Shown here: positions 53,384 through 63,600 of the stretch, in pieces
How positions within the stretch are numbered: the first letter of the stretch is position 1
Layout of the letters: each line of letters starts with the position of its first letter
Source of the DNA: Ohtaekwangia sp035628875
GTDB lineage: Bacteria > Bacteroidota > Bacteroidia > Cytophagales > Cyclobacteriaceae
Reading direction: 5' to 3'
Assembly: GCA_035628875.1 (NCBI GenBank)
Contig: DASPIZ010000070.1
Coordinates: forward strand, 62,001-126,000
Length of the DNA stretch: 64,000 bases
Notes under the pieces: generated by a model
What the model saw: the letters and a program-made list of their open reading frames with translations, nothing else
The model's database searches: none
What the model was told of the DNA's origin: nothing
Program-made: the position numbers and the translations under genes

Positions 53384-54310
53384 ATGCAAAAGATAACACC
53401 ACATTTATGGTTTGATAAGGAAGCCAAAGAAGCTGCGACGTTTTATGCAGGTGTGTTTCCCGACTCCAAGATCAACCAGGTATCAGTCATAAAAGATACA
53501 CCGTCTGGTGATTGTGACATCGTATCGTTTCAGGTTTGGGGGCAGCAGTTTATGTCGATCAGTGCTGGCCCACTGTTTAAATTCAACCCTTCGATATCGT
53601 TCATCGTGAATTTTGATCCGTTGTTTTTTAAAGGATCGGCCTCACCTGCAAAGGAAGCGCGACAAAAAATGGATGCGGTGTGGGAAAGTTTGTCAGAAGG
53701 CGGCATAGTTTTGATGCCGTTGGATAAGTATCCTTTTAGCGAACGCTATGGATGGATTCAGGATAAATATGGCGTTACGTGGCAATTGATCCTCACTGAA
53801 CCGCAGGGGCACCCGCGTCCGCCAATTGTTCCGTCGATTATGTTTGTCGGTGAAAACGCTGGTCGTGCTGAAGAAGCGATTAAATTTTATCTTGATGTAT
53901 TTAAGGATTCGAAAATGGGAGAGGCGCATCGTTATGGCTCCAATCAACAGCCCGACACCGAAGGAACATTAATGTATGCTGACTTTAGGATTGAAGGTTG
54001 CTGGCTTGCTGCAATGGACAGTGCACAGGAACATAAGTTCAATTTCAACGAAGCAATCTCGTTATTGATCAATTGCGATACACAAAAAGAAATCGACTAC
54101 TATTGGAACAAACTTTCAGCGGATCCAAAAGCAGAACAATGCGGATGGCTCAAAGATAAATTCGGACTTTCCTGGCAAGTAAATCCTTCTTCCATGGACG
54201 AGATGTTGAACGACAAAGATCCTGCGCGTGTAAAACGTGTTACGGAAGCATTCCTGAAGATGAAAAAATTTGATCTGGCGACATTGGAGAAAGCATATCA
54301 GGGTGCGTAA
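53384..54310 (+). CDS. Double VOC (PhnB/glyoxalase-like) protein
   Basis: A 308-residue protein of two VOC modules. Module 1 (about 1-140): ITPHLWFDKEAKEAATFYAG, FPDSKINQ, ending YGVTWQLIL. Module 2 (about 148-290): PSIMFVGENAGRAEEAIKFY, FKDSKMGE, ending FGLSWQVNPS. Both resemble the family annotated as 3-demethylubiquinone methyltransferase-like/PhnB, which is not a methyltransferase. It is often encoded as two separate genes. A strong hairpin follows at 54322-54360. Confidence 0.85.
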   Translation: MQKITPHLWFDKEAKEAATFYAGVFPDSKINQVSVIKDTPSGDCDIVSFQVWGQQFMSISAGPLFKFNPSISFIVNFDPLFFKGSASPAKEARQKMDAVWESLSEGGIVLMPLDKYPFSERYGWIQDKYGVTWQLILTEPQGHPRPPIVPSIMFVGENAGRAEEAIKFYLDVFKDSKMGEAHRYGSNQQPDTEGTLMYADFRIEGCWLAAMDSAQEHKFNFNEAISLLINCDTQKEIDYYWNKLSADPKAEQCGWLKDKFGLSWQVNPSSMDEMLNDKDPARVKRVTEAFLKMKKFDLATLEKAYQGA

Positions 54311-54321
54311 CCAAAGAGAAA

Positions 54322-54360
54322 AAATAAAGAGCTAATCTGAATTGAATTGGCTCTTTATTT
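54322..54360 (+). terminator. Rho-independent terminator
   Basis: AAATAAAGAGC pairs perfectly with GCTCTTTATTT around a 17-base loop and runs into more T residues. It is 12 bases after the double VOC gene. Confidence 0.8.
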
Positions 54361-54492
54361 TTTTAAGGTAACCATCGGAACGCCGTCCGCGCAGATAACA
54401 GTTATGTACTCAATTCCCAATGTCACCGCACAAGATGTAGCAATGCCTAAATTGTGCATGCTAATCCTTTTTAATTTACTTCACGAAGTGCA

Positions 54493-55422
54493 TTAGTTGT
54501 TATTCAAAACCTCCAGCCTGTAGCCTTTACCATGTACATTTGTTATGCGAAGATCAGGGTCATTGCTTAATTTTTTTCTAAGTTTTGATATAAACATATC
54601 AAGACTGCGACCAGTGATCACACCCTCGTCGGTCCATACTTCCTGAATTAGTTCATCGCGTAATGTAAGGTGTCCGATATTTTTAGTGAGTAACATCAAT
54701 ATGCTACATTCTTTATCTGTCAATGAAATTGTTTCTTCGCCCATTTTCAAACGCTGGTAGGCGATGTCGAATACAAATTTTCCTAATGTTAGAACCGGGA
54801 TGTTTTCATTTTGAATCGAATCATGCGGCTCCACCAGCTCCGTTTTTTTAGGACCAACGTTTTTGATGATTAACACAAAAGCCAGTACCGATAAAATACC
54901 GCTGGTCAGTATAGCAATTTGTGAATTTAGAGCAGTCTGGGCTGGGATATCAGCAAAGGCAATTTCAATATTGTAGCAAGCTTTCGGCTGACTTCTGCCA
55001 CCACAAGGTTTAATGCTGTTGACCGGAGGGTTAATTTCAAATCCATAAACAACGGCTGGACTATGACATTCGTGAACCGTAACGGTGTATCTTGGTAATC
55101 CTGTTTTGTTAAGAATCAGCTGAACGATTGCAACTAATGTGTCGGGCTGAAATGCAAACTCGTTTTCAAATTCAAGCAGAAACACACGGTTGGATTTTTC
55201 GATGACAGGACGAACCACCGAAGTGGAGTCACCAGCGCGAAGAAGTAATTCATGTCCGATGGCACGCACAGCGATATTCACCCGTTTTGAAATTACTTCA
55301 CCTTCCGACTTATCTGTAACGAAAGCAGCTAAAGCGAAAATAGCGCAAAGCGATACTACTATTAAAGCGAAAAGTTCAAATCCTGCACGTTTGAAGACTC
55401 GATTGGAAAAATTTACTTTCAT
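54493..55422 (-). CDS. Membrane-anchored winged-helix transcriptional regulator
   Basis: A 309-residue one-component regulator. One membrane helix at about 14-36, an extracytoplasmic domain (about 37-165) with Cys119, Cys140 and Cys149, and a second helix at about 167-187. The cytoplasmic C-terminus (about 212-305) is an OmpR-type winged helix: LTLGKFVFDIAYQRLKMGEE, TISLTDKECSILMLLTKN and ITNVHGKGYRLEV. There is no receiver domain. This is ToxR-like in concept, but with the DNA-binding domain at the other end. The divergent small genes at 55505 are the likely targets. Confidence 0.82.
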   Translation of the reverse strand: MKVNFSNRVFKRAGFELFALIVVSLCAIFALAAFVTDKSEGEVISKRVNIAVRAIGHELLLRAGDSTSVVRPVIEKSNRVFLLEFENEFAFQPDTLVAIVQLILNKTGLPRYTVTVHECHSPAVVYGFEINPPVNSIKPCGGRSQPKACYNIEIAFADIPAQTALNSQIAILTSGILSVLAFVLIIKNVGPKKTELVEPHDSIQNENIPVLTLGKFVFDIAYQRLKMGEETISLTDKECSILMLLTKNIGHLTLRDELIQEVWTDEGVITGRSLDMFISKLRKKLSNDPDLRITNVHGKGYRLEVLNNN

Positions 55423-55504
55423 TTACATTATTTTTACAAGCTCTTTACACTTGCCGACACCTTCGATGCGTACGTTTGGTTATCAAAACCAAAGTAACTT
55501 TTTT

Positions 55505-56011
55505 ATGAGACATTTTAAACAATCGTACATCCTATTGCTGGTACTAACGGTATTTATTAGTTCACGGACATTTGCCCAGGACTTTTTTTTCAATTTGAAT
55601 TTATTTAATCAAGCAAAAAATTCAGCCAGGGCAAAAGAGGTAATGCAAGACAACGAATACAAGAGAACCGGCTATGAGAAGGGAAACTTTTATTCGAATC
55701 CACTTATGTTGAACGGAGAGCCGTTAGACTACAATATATTTAACATTGGGTCTAAAGGGGAATTGACAGTGATTAAAGGGGCGGCGATAACCGGTAAACC
55801 AACGCAGGTTCCTTTTTACATCTATTTGAGAAGAGGTGGAAACAAGATTGTTATCCCTGGTTACGAAACACCTGAAAAAAGCCAGACTAAAATCGATATA
55901 TCGCAGATTTTACGACACGCCAAGCCAGGAGATATGCTAGTGATAGAGTCGGTCAACAAGGAAGATGGACCAGTCAAACGAGTTTTAAAATTACCTGGCG
56001 GCGGCTGCTAA
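55505..56011 (+). CDS. Secreted hypothetical protein
   Basis: A 168-residue protein from ATG 55505, which gives a proper signal peptide (MRHFKQSYILLLVLTVFISS then ending TFAQ); the frame stays open far upstream inside the divergent regulator gene. The mature part has RTGYEKGNFYSNPLMLNGE and TQVPFYIYLRRGGNKIVIPG, with a final Cys (PGGGC). No family is recognised. It is 82 bp from the divergent membrane-anchored regulator, so it may be part of its regulon. Confidence 0.6.
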   Translation: MRHFKQSYILLLVLTVFISSRTFAQDFFFNLNLFNQAKNSARAKEVMQDNEYKRTGYEKGNFYSNPLMLNGEPLDYNIFNIGSKGELTVIKGAAITGKPTQVPFYIYLRRGGNKIVIPGYETPEKSQTKIDISQILRHAKPGDMLVIESVNKEDGPVKRVLKLPGGGC

Positions 56012-56020
56012 ATTAAACGC

Positions 56021-56281
56021 ATGGCAAAACCCGTCTTTGATAATAGCTTTGACTTTTCAACCATGTTCATTGCTAACAATTCTTATTTCTATTTAAACAC
56101 GCATGTAAACTCATACGATGACAATGGCAAGAATTTTATCATCACGGATTATTCTTACGACGAAGAGAGTGGTAATCTGAAGTTTAACTTCACCTATTCT
56201 TATTCAGACTATAATGATGAAACGGTTGAGGTTTCTGGTAAAGTCAATGTAATCGTATACAGAGCGCAACTACTCGGATAA
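56021..56281 (+). CDS. Small hypothetical protein
   Basis: An 86-residue protein, 9 bp after the preceding gene, without a signal peptide. It is beta-rich and aromatic (FIITDYSYDEESGNLKFNFT, YSYSDYNDETVEVSGKVNV). No family recognised. A terminator hairpin follows, so it closes a two-gene transcript. Confidence 0.55.
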   Translation: MAKPVFDNSFDFSTMFIANNSYFYLNTHVNSYDDNGKNFIITDYSYDEESGNLKFNFTYSYSDYNDETVEVSGKVNVIVYRAQLLG

Positions 56282-56301
56282 CAAATTTATAAAAAGCAAA
56301 T

Positions 56302-56341
56302 TAAAGAGTCCTCTGGTTAAATAAACCGGATGGGCTCTTTA
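56302..56341 (+). terminator. Terminator hairpin
   Basis: TAAAGAGTCC and GGGCTCTTTA pair with one mismatch, with a second inner stem CTGGTT/AACCGG. It follows the two small hypothetical genes by 21 bases. Confidence 0.7.
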
Positions 56342-56405
56342 CTTATTTTACCGGTAAGATTTGCTTTATTTTGAGCTCATCTAAGGATCCTGCTAGAGTA
56401 GCATC

Positions 56406-57116
56406 TTAAAAAGAAAATGGATTCATTTCCCGTCGCTCTTTTTTCTTCTCAGCTTTCTCTTTTTTATATTGTGCTTCGTCGATCAGTTTTAGTTTCCATT
56501 TGGCTGAATTATCGTATTCGTAAGCCATGTAAAGTATATCATTTGTTGTATAAAAGCCTTTTGTAATCTTTGATACAAGGTTGGGTTCATCTTTGAAGAA
56601 TTCTATGAGTTGTGCTTTTAATTTTTTTTTGATCAGTTTCCCATCGTTTACGTATTTCAACGAGGTGCCATCGTTTTTGACGAGCTGCATCCGAAACTTT
56701 TCCTCAAACGTGGTAAATGTTGACGGCGGGTTGAATCCCGTCTGCGTCGTATGTTGCACCATTGGCGTTGAACTGTAAGTAAGAACCTGACGCTCCAGTA
56801 CATCTATTCTTTTTCCGTTAGAAATTTCCTTAAAGTACCTGTTATCTAAAACCCGATAAGTAAACCGACCCAATTGAAATCCTTTGATTTCTTTTGAATT
56901 GTAACTATCCACGTTTGAATCTTTATTGTTGCGTAACCGAATTTTACGAAGTTGTTTGGAACCTTCTGTTACAAGCTTCACCTGACCGTACAAGGTGTCA
57001 TTATTTACCTTTACGATATATCCATCCATGAATCCTTCGTTGTACTGAGGAGTCTGCCCGAAAGAAAGTGTAGATGAAATCACAAGCATGGGAATAATCA
57101 GTCGATAGCGTCTCAT
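56406..57116 (-). CDS. Secreted hypothetical protein
   Basis: A 236-residue protein from ATG 57116, which gives a signal peptide (MRRYRLIIPMLVISSTLSFG); the open frame continues 63 codons upstream without protein character. The mature part begins GFMDGYIVKVNNDTLYGQVK and has EIKGFQLGRFTYRVLDNRYF. The C-terminus is very basic (KKEKAEKKKERREMNPFSF). A similar exported protein is at 11425-12024. Function unknown. Confidence 0.6.
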   Translation of the reverse strand: MRRYRLIIPMLVISSTLSFGQTPQYNEGFMDGYIVKVNNDTLYGQVKLVTEGSKQLRKIRLRNNKDSNVDSYNSKEIKGFQLGRFTYRVLDNRYFKEISNGKRIDVLERQVLTYSSTPMVQHTTQTGFNPPSTFTTFEEKFRMQLVKNDGTSLKYVNDGKLIKKKLKAQLIEFFKDEPNLVSKITKGFYTTNDILYMAYEYDNSAKWKLKLIDEAQYKKEKAEKKKERREMNPFSF

Positions 57117-57364
57117 GCTGGTAAAATTAAGCAAATTGCTGACATCAAGATCATTAAATTCAACGTGGAGATCAGAACCAATATTGAATCCTGTTCGTAG
57201 TTTCAGCTTCTGTCTTTGGTTAGCGAAATTAACAGCATTGCGAAAACCGTTAAATAAGAAAAATACTCTTAATCTCTGACATCGTTCTAAATATGTGACG
57301 AACAAAGTAGTGATGCAATACAGCTTTAGAACATTATTGGTTTCATTCCCCGTAGATTATCACT

Positions 57365-59200
57365 CTACTGTTTTTTAGATTTGCTTAAACACTCCTGAAT
57401 TAGCTCATGAATACGTGTGTTATGATAAACACCACGGAAACGTTCAGCGCCAGGACCATACGCAAAAACCGGTACCATTACTGCACTGTGATCATTGCTG
57501 CTAAAGTTACCATAGACTGATCCGCTAGATATATCTCCGTCTAATATCGACAGTCCGCCAGTTTCGTGATCAGCAGTTACTATCACCAGTGTCTCCCGGT
57601 CTTCATCTGCGAATTTCAAGGCCGCCGCCACAGCCTGATCAAAATCAAGAACTTCCGTTACAACATAGCCCAGGTCATTATTATGTCCGCCCCAGTCAAT
57701 TTGTGCGCCTTCCAGCAAGATGAAAAAATCGTCAGGCTGATCCTTGAAAACTGAAAGTGTTTTTTCCAATGACGCTGATAAGAAATTGCCACGTCCTTTT
57801 AATTTCGAAATCACTGCTGCATCATCTAACAAAACGAACTTCTCGGATGTAAAGGAATCAATGGAATCAAAATCAGTTCCTACAGCATAGCCGGATTTCA
57901 TCAGTTCAGCAAATAAATCTTTACCATCCGAACGGTTTTTAAAATGCGTCTTTCCGCCACCAATCAAGATACTACTACCGCTGGTGATAAAGTCAAGTGC
58001 TATTGCTTCGCTTAAGCTTCGTTCGCTTTGATGAGCATAAAATGCCGCCGGGGTAGCATCGGTAACATCACCGTTTGAGATAATGGCACTAGCTGCGCCT
58101 GATGATTTTAATGTTTCCAAAATGGAAGCTAAGGGATTGCCCAGTGAATCAACACCAATGAAACGATTATTGGTTTTTTTGCCTGTAGCCATAGCGGTAG
58201 CACCTGCGGCAGAATCGGTTATATAGCTATCGGAAGCGGTTGTTATTGAGAAGCCAATATCCCGGATGTTAAAAATGCTTAAGCTTCCGAAATTTGCTGT
58301 GTAACCGCTGTAGAGTTGAGACAATCCCATGCCATCACCAATCATTAAAATTATATTGCGTGGGGAACTGGCCCATTTCGTTTCTTCATACAAAGGCATA
58401 TACGCAACTTGTTTACGTTGGCTGGTAAAAGAGCGTTGAGGAATCTGCTGGAGAAAGTTAGCCAGTAAGACAACACGATCAGTGTTAATAATATCAACGT
58501 CGAGTTCCCTCAGTTTAATCCACGCATTTTCAAAATCAGGAGCACCCCAAAACCTGATGGGCTTTTTCTTTCTGTGTGCTTCAGCAACAATCCTTTCAAT
58601 TTTCAAACGATCTGGGGCAGTTAAAACTCCTTTGCCATTCCACGAGGAATGATTGCTAAAACTTGTACTAATCAACCGAATTCTTTTTAATTGATCTGGG
58701 GTATATTCAATTCCGGGCCGACCATCAAAATGAATAAAGTCGGGAAACGTATTCCACGTTGCAGGATCGGGCACGTCCCCGCTGATGGTGATCCATAAGG
58801 ATTTGCACGCGATAAGGTCGGGATATCTTTTTAGTTCAGCTACTAATTTCGTTAATGTCGGCGCTCCCTCCGATTTTAGATCTATCATCAAAGACAACGG
58901 TTTATTGCTTTTTGGATAGGCGTTGCCCTTATTTTTATGAATCTGTTGTTGAAGCGGTTTTAGATAGAGCGAGTCTAACGTTTTATCTAAACTTATTTCC
59001 GATGGGGTATGTGCTACTACTAACTTTCCTTTGTAGAGGAAAACATCTGCTTCAATGAAATCGGCTTGTTGATGATATGCGACAAAAAAAGGAATCGATT
59101 TCTCATAGTCATTATGCGCAAAGATCATGGTCTGGGGAGACTGACCGAGCGCAGCGCTCATAACAAAGTAAGTAATGAGAGAAGTAAAGATGCGCATCAT
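57365..59200 (-). CDS. GDPD-like / alkaline phosphatase fusion, secreted
   Basis: A 611-residue exported protein (MMRIFTSLITYFVMSAALG). Residues about 22-245 are a PI-PLC/glycerophosphodiesterase-like TIM barrel: MIFAHNDYEKSIPF, DFIEADVF and KLVVAHTP keep the His, Glu-x-Asp and His positions. Residues about 275-605 are a PhoA-type alkaline phosphatase: MIGDGMGLSQ, nucleophile Ser330 in YITDSAAGATAMATG, DVTDATPAAFYAH, GAQIDWGGHNND and VTADHETGG. The pair could release phosphate from phosphodiesters in two steps. Its ATG overlaps the stop of the preceding phosphatase gene (ATGA). Confidence 0.85.
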   Translation of the reverse strand: MMRIFTSLITYFVMSAALGQSPQTMIFAHNDYEKSIPFFVAYHQQADFIEADVFLYKGKLVVAHTPSEISLDKTLDSLYLKPLQQQIHKNKGNAYPKSNKPLSLMIDLKSEGAPTLTKLVAELKRYPDLIACKSLWITISGDVPDPATWNTFPDFIHFDGRPGIEYTPDQLKRIRLISTSFSNHSSWNGKGVLTAPDRLKIERIVAEAHRKKKPIRFWGAPDFENAWIKLRELDVDIINTDRVVLLANFLQQIPQRSFTSQRKQVAYMPLYEETKWASSPRNIILMIGDGMGLSQLYSGYTANFGSLSIFNIRDIGFSITTASDSYITDSAAGATAMATGKKTNNRFIGVDSLGNPLASILETLKSSGAASAIISNGDVTDATPAAFYAHQSERSLSEAIALDFITSGSSILIGGGKTHFKNRSDGKDLFAELMKSGYAVGTDFDSIDSFTSEKFVLLDDAAVISKLKGRGNFLSASLEKTLSVFKDQPDDFFILLEGAQIDWGGHNNDLGYVVTEVLDFDQAVAAALKFADEDRETLVIVTADHETGGLSILDGDISSGSVYGNFSSNDHSAVMVPVFAYGPGAERFRGVYHNTRIHELIQECLSKSKKQ

Positions 59201-60177
59201 TTTAATTTTGATTTTTTAGGCAACGATACCGTGTATAATATATTCCCATTGAAATCGATAACCTGTACTAATGTACTGCTTTGTGTTACTGAAAATAACA
59301 TAAACCCATATTCGGATTGGGCAAATTTACTGGTTGGTAACATCTTGACTGGTGTTCGTTCAGAGGCAGCACCCGATATAAAATGATTTATGTTTGCTGC
59401 TGTAACGATGTGTTGGAGACTATGTTCATGACCGGCGAGATATGCGTCTACCTTGTACTTTTCAAGCAACGGTTCAATTGAGCTTCTGACAGATTTCGTG
59501 TCATGACTTTCAGACCGCCCTCCTCCGGTATAAATAGGATGGTGGCCAACGACAAACTTCCATTTAATGTTAGGCGAGGGGTTAGCAAGAAGGTTTTTAA
59601 GCCATAACTTTTGCGCCGTAGTATCCTGGTCATGAACTTTATGACCAGATCCCGAATGATAGTTTTTTATAAGCGGGGTAGTATCGATGAACGCTAAAAG
59701 AACTTGCTGTGTAGTGTCTCCGTTTAGATTTATAACTTTCGAGTAATAACGCGAAGGCATTTGCCACCGGCGACTGATTTTTGAATACGCAATTTGCGCC
59801 TCAGGATTGGAGCCATAGTCATGGTTACCTAGTACCGGGTACCAATTCCATTGCAAAGAAAAATCGGTATAGATATCTTCAAAGGAATATTTCCACAGGG
59901 GATCATGTTCGCTTACCACACCCAGTGGATAAAAATTATCTCCCGCTGAAACGATAAAATCAACACTTGCTGCCGAGGCAGTTTTGCCCATCTGTGCCGC
60001 AACTTCTTTTTGATGATCGGCACCATTTCTTCCCCAGTCGCCCATGAGAATAAAATTTAGGGCGCTGGGATCAACCTTTAAATTATTGGCCGATAGTTTT
60101 GCGTTTTGTGCCTGAGCAAAAAATGTGGATATCGTTAATATGAGCGATAGAAAGGTTTTGATTTTACTGTATCTCAT
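59197..60177 (-). CDS. Secreted metallophosphoesterase (purple acid phosphatase-like)
   Basis: A 326-residue protein from ATG 60177 (signal peptide MRYSKIKTFLSLILTISTFF); the frame is open 23 codons further. Metal-binding motifs of tartrate-resistant acid phosphatases are all present: FILMGDWGR, SAGDNFYPLG, VLGNHDYGS, VVGHHPIYTGG and AGHEHSL. The Tyr of GDNFY is the usual purple-acid ligand. It precedes and overlaps the GDPD-alkaline phosphatase gene, so the two form a phosphate- or phospholipid-scavenging operon. Confidence 0.85.
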   Translation of the reverse strand: MRYSKIKTFLSLILTISTFFAQAQNAKLSANNLKVDPSALNFILMGDWGRNGADHQKEVAAQMGKTASAASVDFIVSAGDNFYPLGVVSEHDPLWKYSFEDIYTDFSLQWNWYPVLGNHDYGSNPEAQIAYSKISRRWQMPSRYYSKVINLNGDTTQQVLLAFIDTTPLIKNYHSGSGHKVHDQDTTAQKLWLKNLLANPSPNIKWKFVVGHHPIYTGGGRSESHDTKSVRSSIEPLLEKYKVDAYLAGHEHSLQHIVTAANINHFISGAASERTPVKMLPTSKFAQSEYGFMLFSVTQSSTLVQVIDFNGNILYTVSLPKKSKLK

Positions 60178-60671
60178 GGGTGCCAGGAATTTTAATCGAT
60201 AAAAAGTTTTGTGTTTGAGCCGCAAGAAAGAATTTTTAAAATGCACCTTTTGAAACTCTTTGTTACGGTTTTATTATGCAATCCTTAAAACGAAGAGAAG
60301 CAAAATGCGACATAACTTTCGAATGAGAATAATTCTAATTCAGCTGTAACTATGCGCTGACTACTGGTTCACACGATTGAAAGGACGGTGTGGTAAAAGT
60401 GGAAATAGAAATCGAAATGTGGCTCCTAAAAATTTCATATTAAAACAAAATGAATTTATAACATTTTTCTGTGCGTGATAACATTACATTAAGTTTTGTT
60501 TATTGAACCGAGAACGCTGTGTGCTAATTCATAAAAAACTTATTACCCGATTAACTTAAGCTTAATCCAAAGTTCCATTTCACGATTTTATTTCTCTTTT
60601 ACTTTGGCGCTCGTTAGGCGCGTATAGCGTCTGGCAAAAATCATTCACCCATTAACTCTTAAAAGCTTTCT
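60178..60671. other. Divergent intergenic region upstream of SusC
   Basis: A gap of 494 bp. It should hold promoters for the phosphatase operon and the SusC/SusD pair. TTACTTTGG near 60599 is close to a -7 box, but the spacing is imperfect. GGCGC copies around 60608-60620 make a weak inverted pair. No RNA gene was recognised. Confidence 0.4.
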
Positions 60672-63600
60672 ATGAAAAATTTGTACCAGCGGCTCCCGGG
60701 GAGCCAACTGCTAGCGTTTAGTTTGAAGTGCCTTGCGGCGGTGGGGCTATCATCCTTTATCTGCCTGTCAACGCAAGATGTATTTGCAAAAAGCTACATA
60801 TACCAGGAAGGGAAAGTAGTGACGGGAAACGTAAAAGATTCAGAGGGGGTAGCGATGCCAGGCGTTAACATTCACGAGAAAGGAACTACCAACGGAACAG
60901 TGAGCGACGTGGATGGTAACTACAGGCTCGTCCTGTCGTCATCTAATGCTATTCTGATTTTCAGTTTTATTGGAACTGAAACAAACGAAGTGACCGTAGG
61001 CACTCAGTCGGAAATTTCTGTGTCGCTGATGCCAGCCTCCGAGACATTGGAAGAGCTTGTCGTAATAGGCTACGGTACCCAGAAAAAGTCTGACGTGACA
61101 GGCGCAGTCACTTCTTTGAAAAGTGAAAACTTTAACCAGGGCGTAGTTACCAATCCCGGCCAGCTCTTACAAGGAAAAGTTTCGGGTGTCAATGTAACCA
61201 CTGCGAGCGGTGAGCCAGGTGCTGCGCAAAATGTGATTATCCGCGGCATTGGAAGCTTGCGATCCGGAACGCAACCGCTTTACGTGGTCGACGGATTTTT
61301 ACTCGACAATTCCTCGCAAGGATTTGACACCAATCCGCTCAATTTTCTTAATCCCAATGATATAGAAAGTATAGACGTATTGAAAGATGCCAGCGCCACC
61401 GCTGTATATGGTTCGAGGGCATCAAATGGAGTTGTTGTCATTACCACAAAGAAGGGAAGATCAGGGAAAACAGAAATGAATTTTTCAACATCCGCAGCTT
61501 GGTCCTCCATGTCCAATAAGATAGATGTATTCAGTGCCGACGAGTTTCGCAGGCAGGTGCAGTCGGAGGGTGGAACGTTAAACGACTTTGATGGAAATAC
61601 CGATTGGCAGGATGAGCTAAGTCAAAAAGGTTTTTCAAAAACCATTGACTTTTCACTCGGAGCCGCCTCAGAAAAATTTTCCTACTATGCATCAGTAGGC
61701 TTTCAGGATCAGGAAGGAATTCTTAAGAATAGCAATCTGAAACGTTATTCCGGTAAGTTGAACATGAATCAAAAAGGAATCAACGGAAGACTGAATGTGG
61801 GTTTTAATCTTACTGCATCCCACACTGAAAATTTACGCCCTAATATAAACGCTACCATCAGCGACATGCTTAGTTTAAATCCGACTATTCCTGCCTATAC
61901 TAACGGAGAGCCTACACTGCTGACCACAAATGCATTGAATCCTTTGAAAAGGTATGAAATATTCAGCGACGAGGCCGTTAACAACCGTATCCTGGCGAGT
62001 ATTTCACCGTCGTTAGAACTTCTGGATGGCCTTGTTTATAAGCTAAATCTTGGTGTGGACTATTCTGCTACAGACAGGGACGAGCAGTACAAACCTTTTC
62101 CGTCTGTTATAAATGAATCCAATATTTCAGATGGGTCATTGTCCACACTCACGAGCACCAATACAAATCAGCTTGTGGAGAACACACTTACCTACAACTG
62201 GAATAAGGGTGTTCACAACGCTATTCTGTTGGCGGGACATTCGTACCAAAGCTTTCTTGAGGAGGATAGAACATTTTCTTACAGAGGCTTCGCCAATAAC
62301 AACATTGAACCCAAGTACCAGGATCAGACCAGCACAACAGTGTATCCTACAACGGTGACTTCGTCTGCTGTTAAGAATGAGCTGCAATCATACTTCGGAA
62401 GACTTAACTACGTGTACGACGATAAATATTTGTTCACCGCAACGTTTCGTGCCGACGGATCGTCCAAATTTGGAGACAACAGTAAGTATGGTTATTTTCC
62501 TTCTGTTGCCCTGGGCTGGAATATCAGCAACGAAGATTTTATAAACAGCGCGACATTCAACAACCTGAAGTTGCGGGCAAGCTGGGGGCAAACGGGTAAC
62601 CAGGAAATTCCCTCCAAAATTACAAAAGCAAGCTATTCTGAAAACAGACTAATAACCGGCGGTCAAAGCTATAACACTTATCCGTTAGATCCCAACGCCA
62701 CGGCTATTGGCGGATACCCGTACGGAATAGTCTATACACGTTTAGCGAACCTCGATCTGCAATGGGAGGTATCCACTCAAATAAACGTAGGTCTCGATTT
62801 TGCAATCCTTGATAATCAATTGAGTGGTAGTCTGGATTATTTCAATAAGAATTCGTCCAATATACTTTTGGAAGTTACTCCCGCCGATCCTGTTCAACCT
62901 ACTGCTACCTACTGGACAAATATCGAGGATATGAAGATCCAAAACAGTGGTATCGAGTTGGCGTTGAATTATAGTGGAAAAACACGGGGCGACTTTTCAT
63001 ATAATATCGGCGGTAATATCACGTATCTTGACAACAAAGTAAAAGACTCTCCTTATTCGGTGTTGACCACAGGCGCAGCCCAGGGTTCCGGTCAAACTGG
63101 CGCCACCATTAATGGCTACATCAACAATGAGCCAATAGGTGCATTCTATATGTTTCAGTTTGAAGGCATTGGTACCGATGGTCTCAATAGGTTTAAGGAC
63201 ATCAATAGTGATAATGCAACATTGGACAACGACAGGAGTGTTGTCGGAAGTGCTATTCCAAAAGTGATCTACGGTTTTCACGTGAACGTGAAGTATAAAA
63301 GGTTTGACCTGGGTATTAACTTCAATGGCGTAGCAGGAAACGAGGTTTACAATCATACGGCGATGAGCCTGTTCACCAAAGCACAATTAACCAAGTCTAA
63401 TAACGCAACAGATTTTACGGTTAAATATCCTAATGAAGCTATCTCAAACGCCAATACTGTATCCACACGGTATTTGGAGAATGGGTCTTTCCTAAGATTA
63501 AACAACGCTACACTGGCGTACAATCTGAGTTCGGATAAGATCGGCCTATCCGATGTATTGCAGAATATCCGCGTGTCGCTAACTGGTCAAAACCTTTTTG

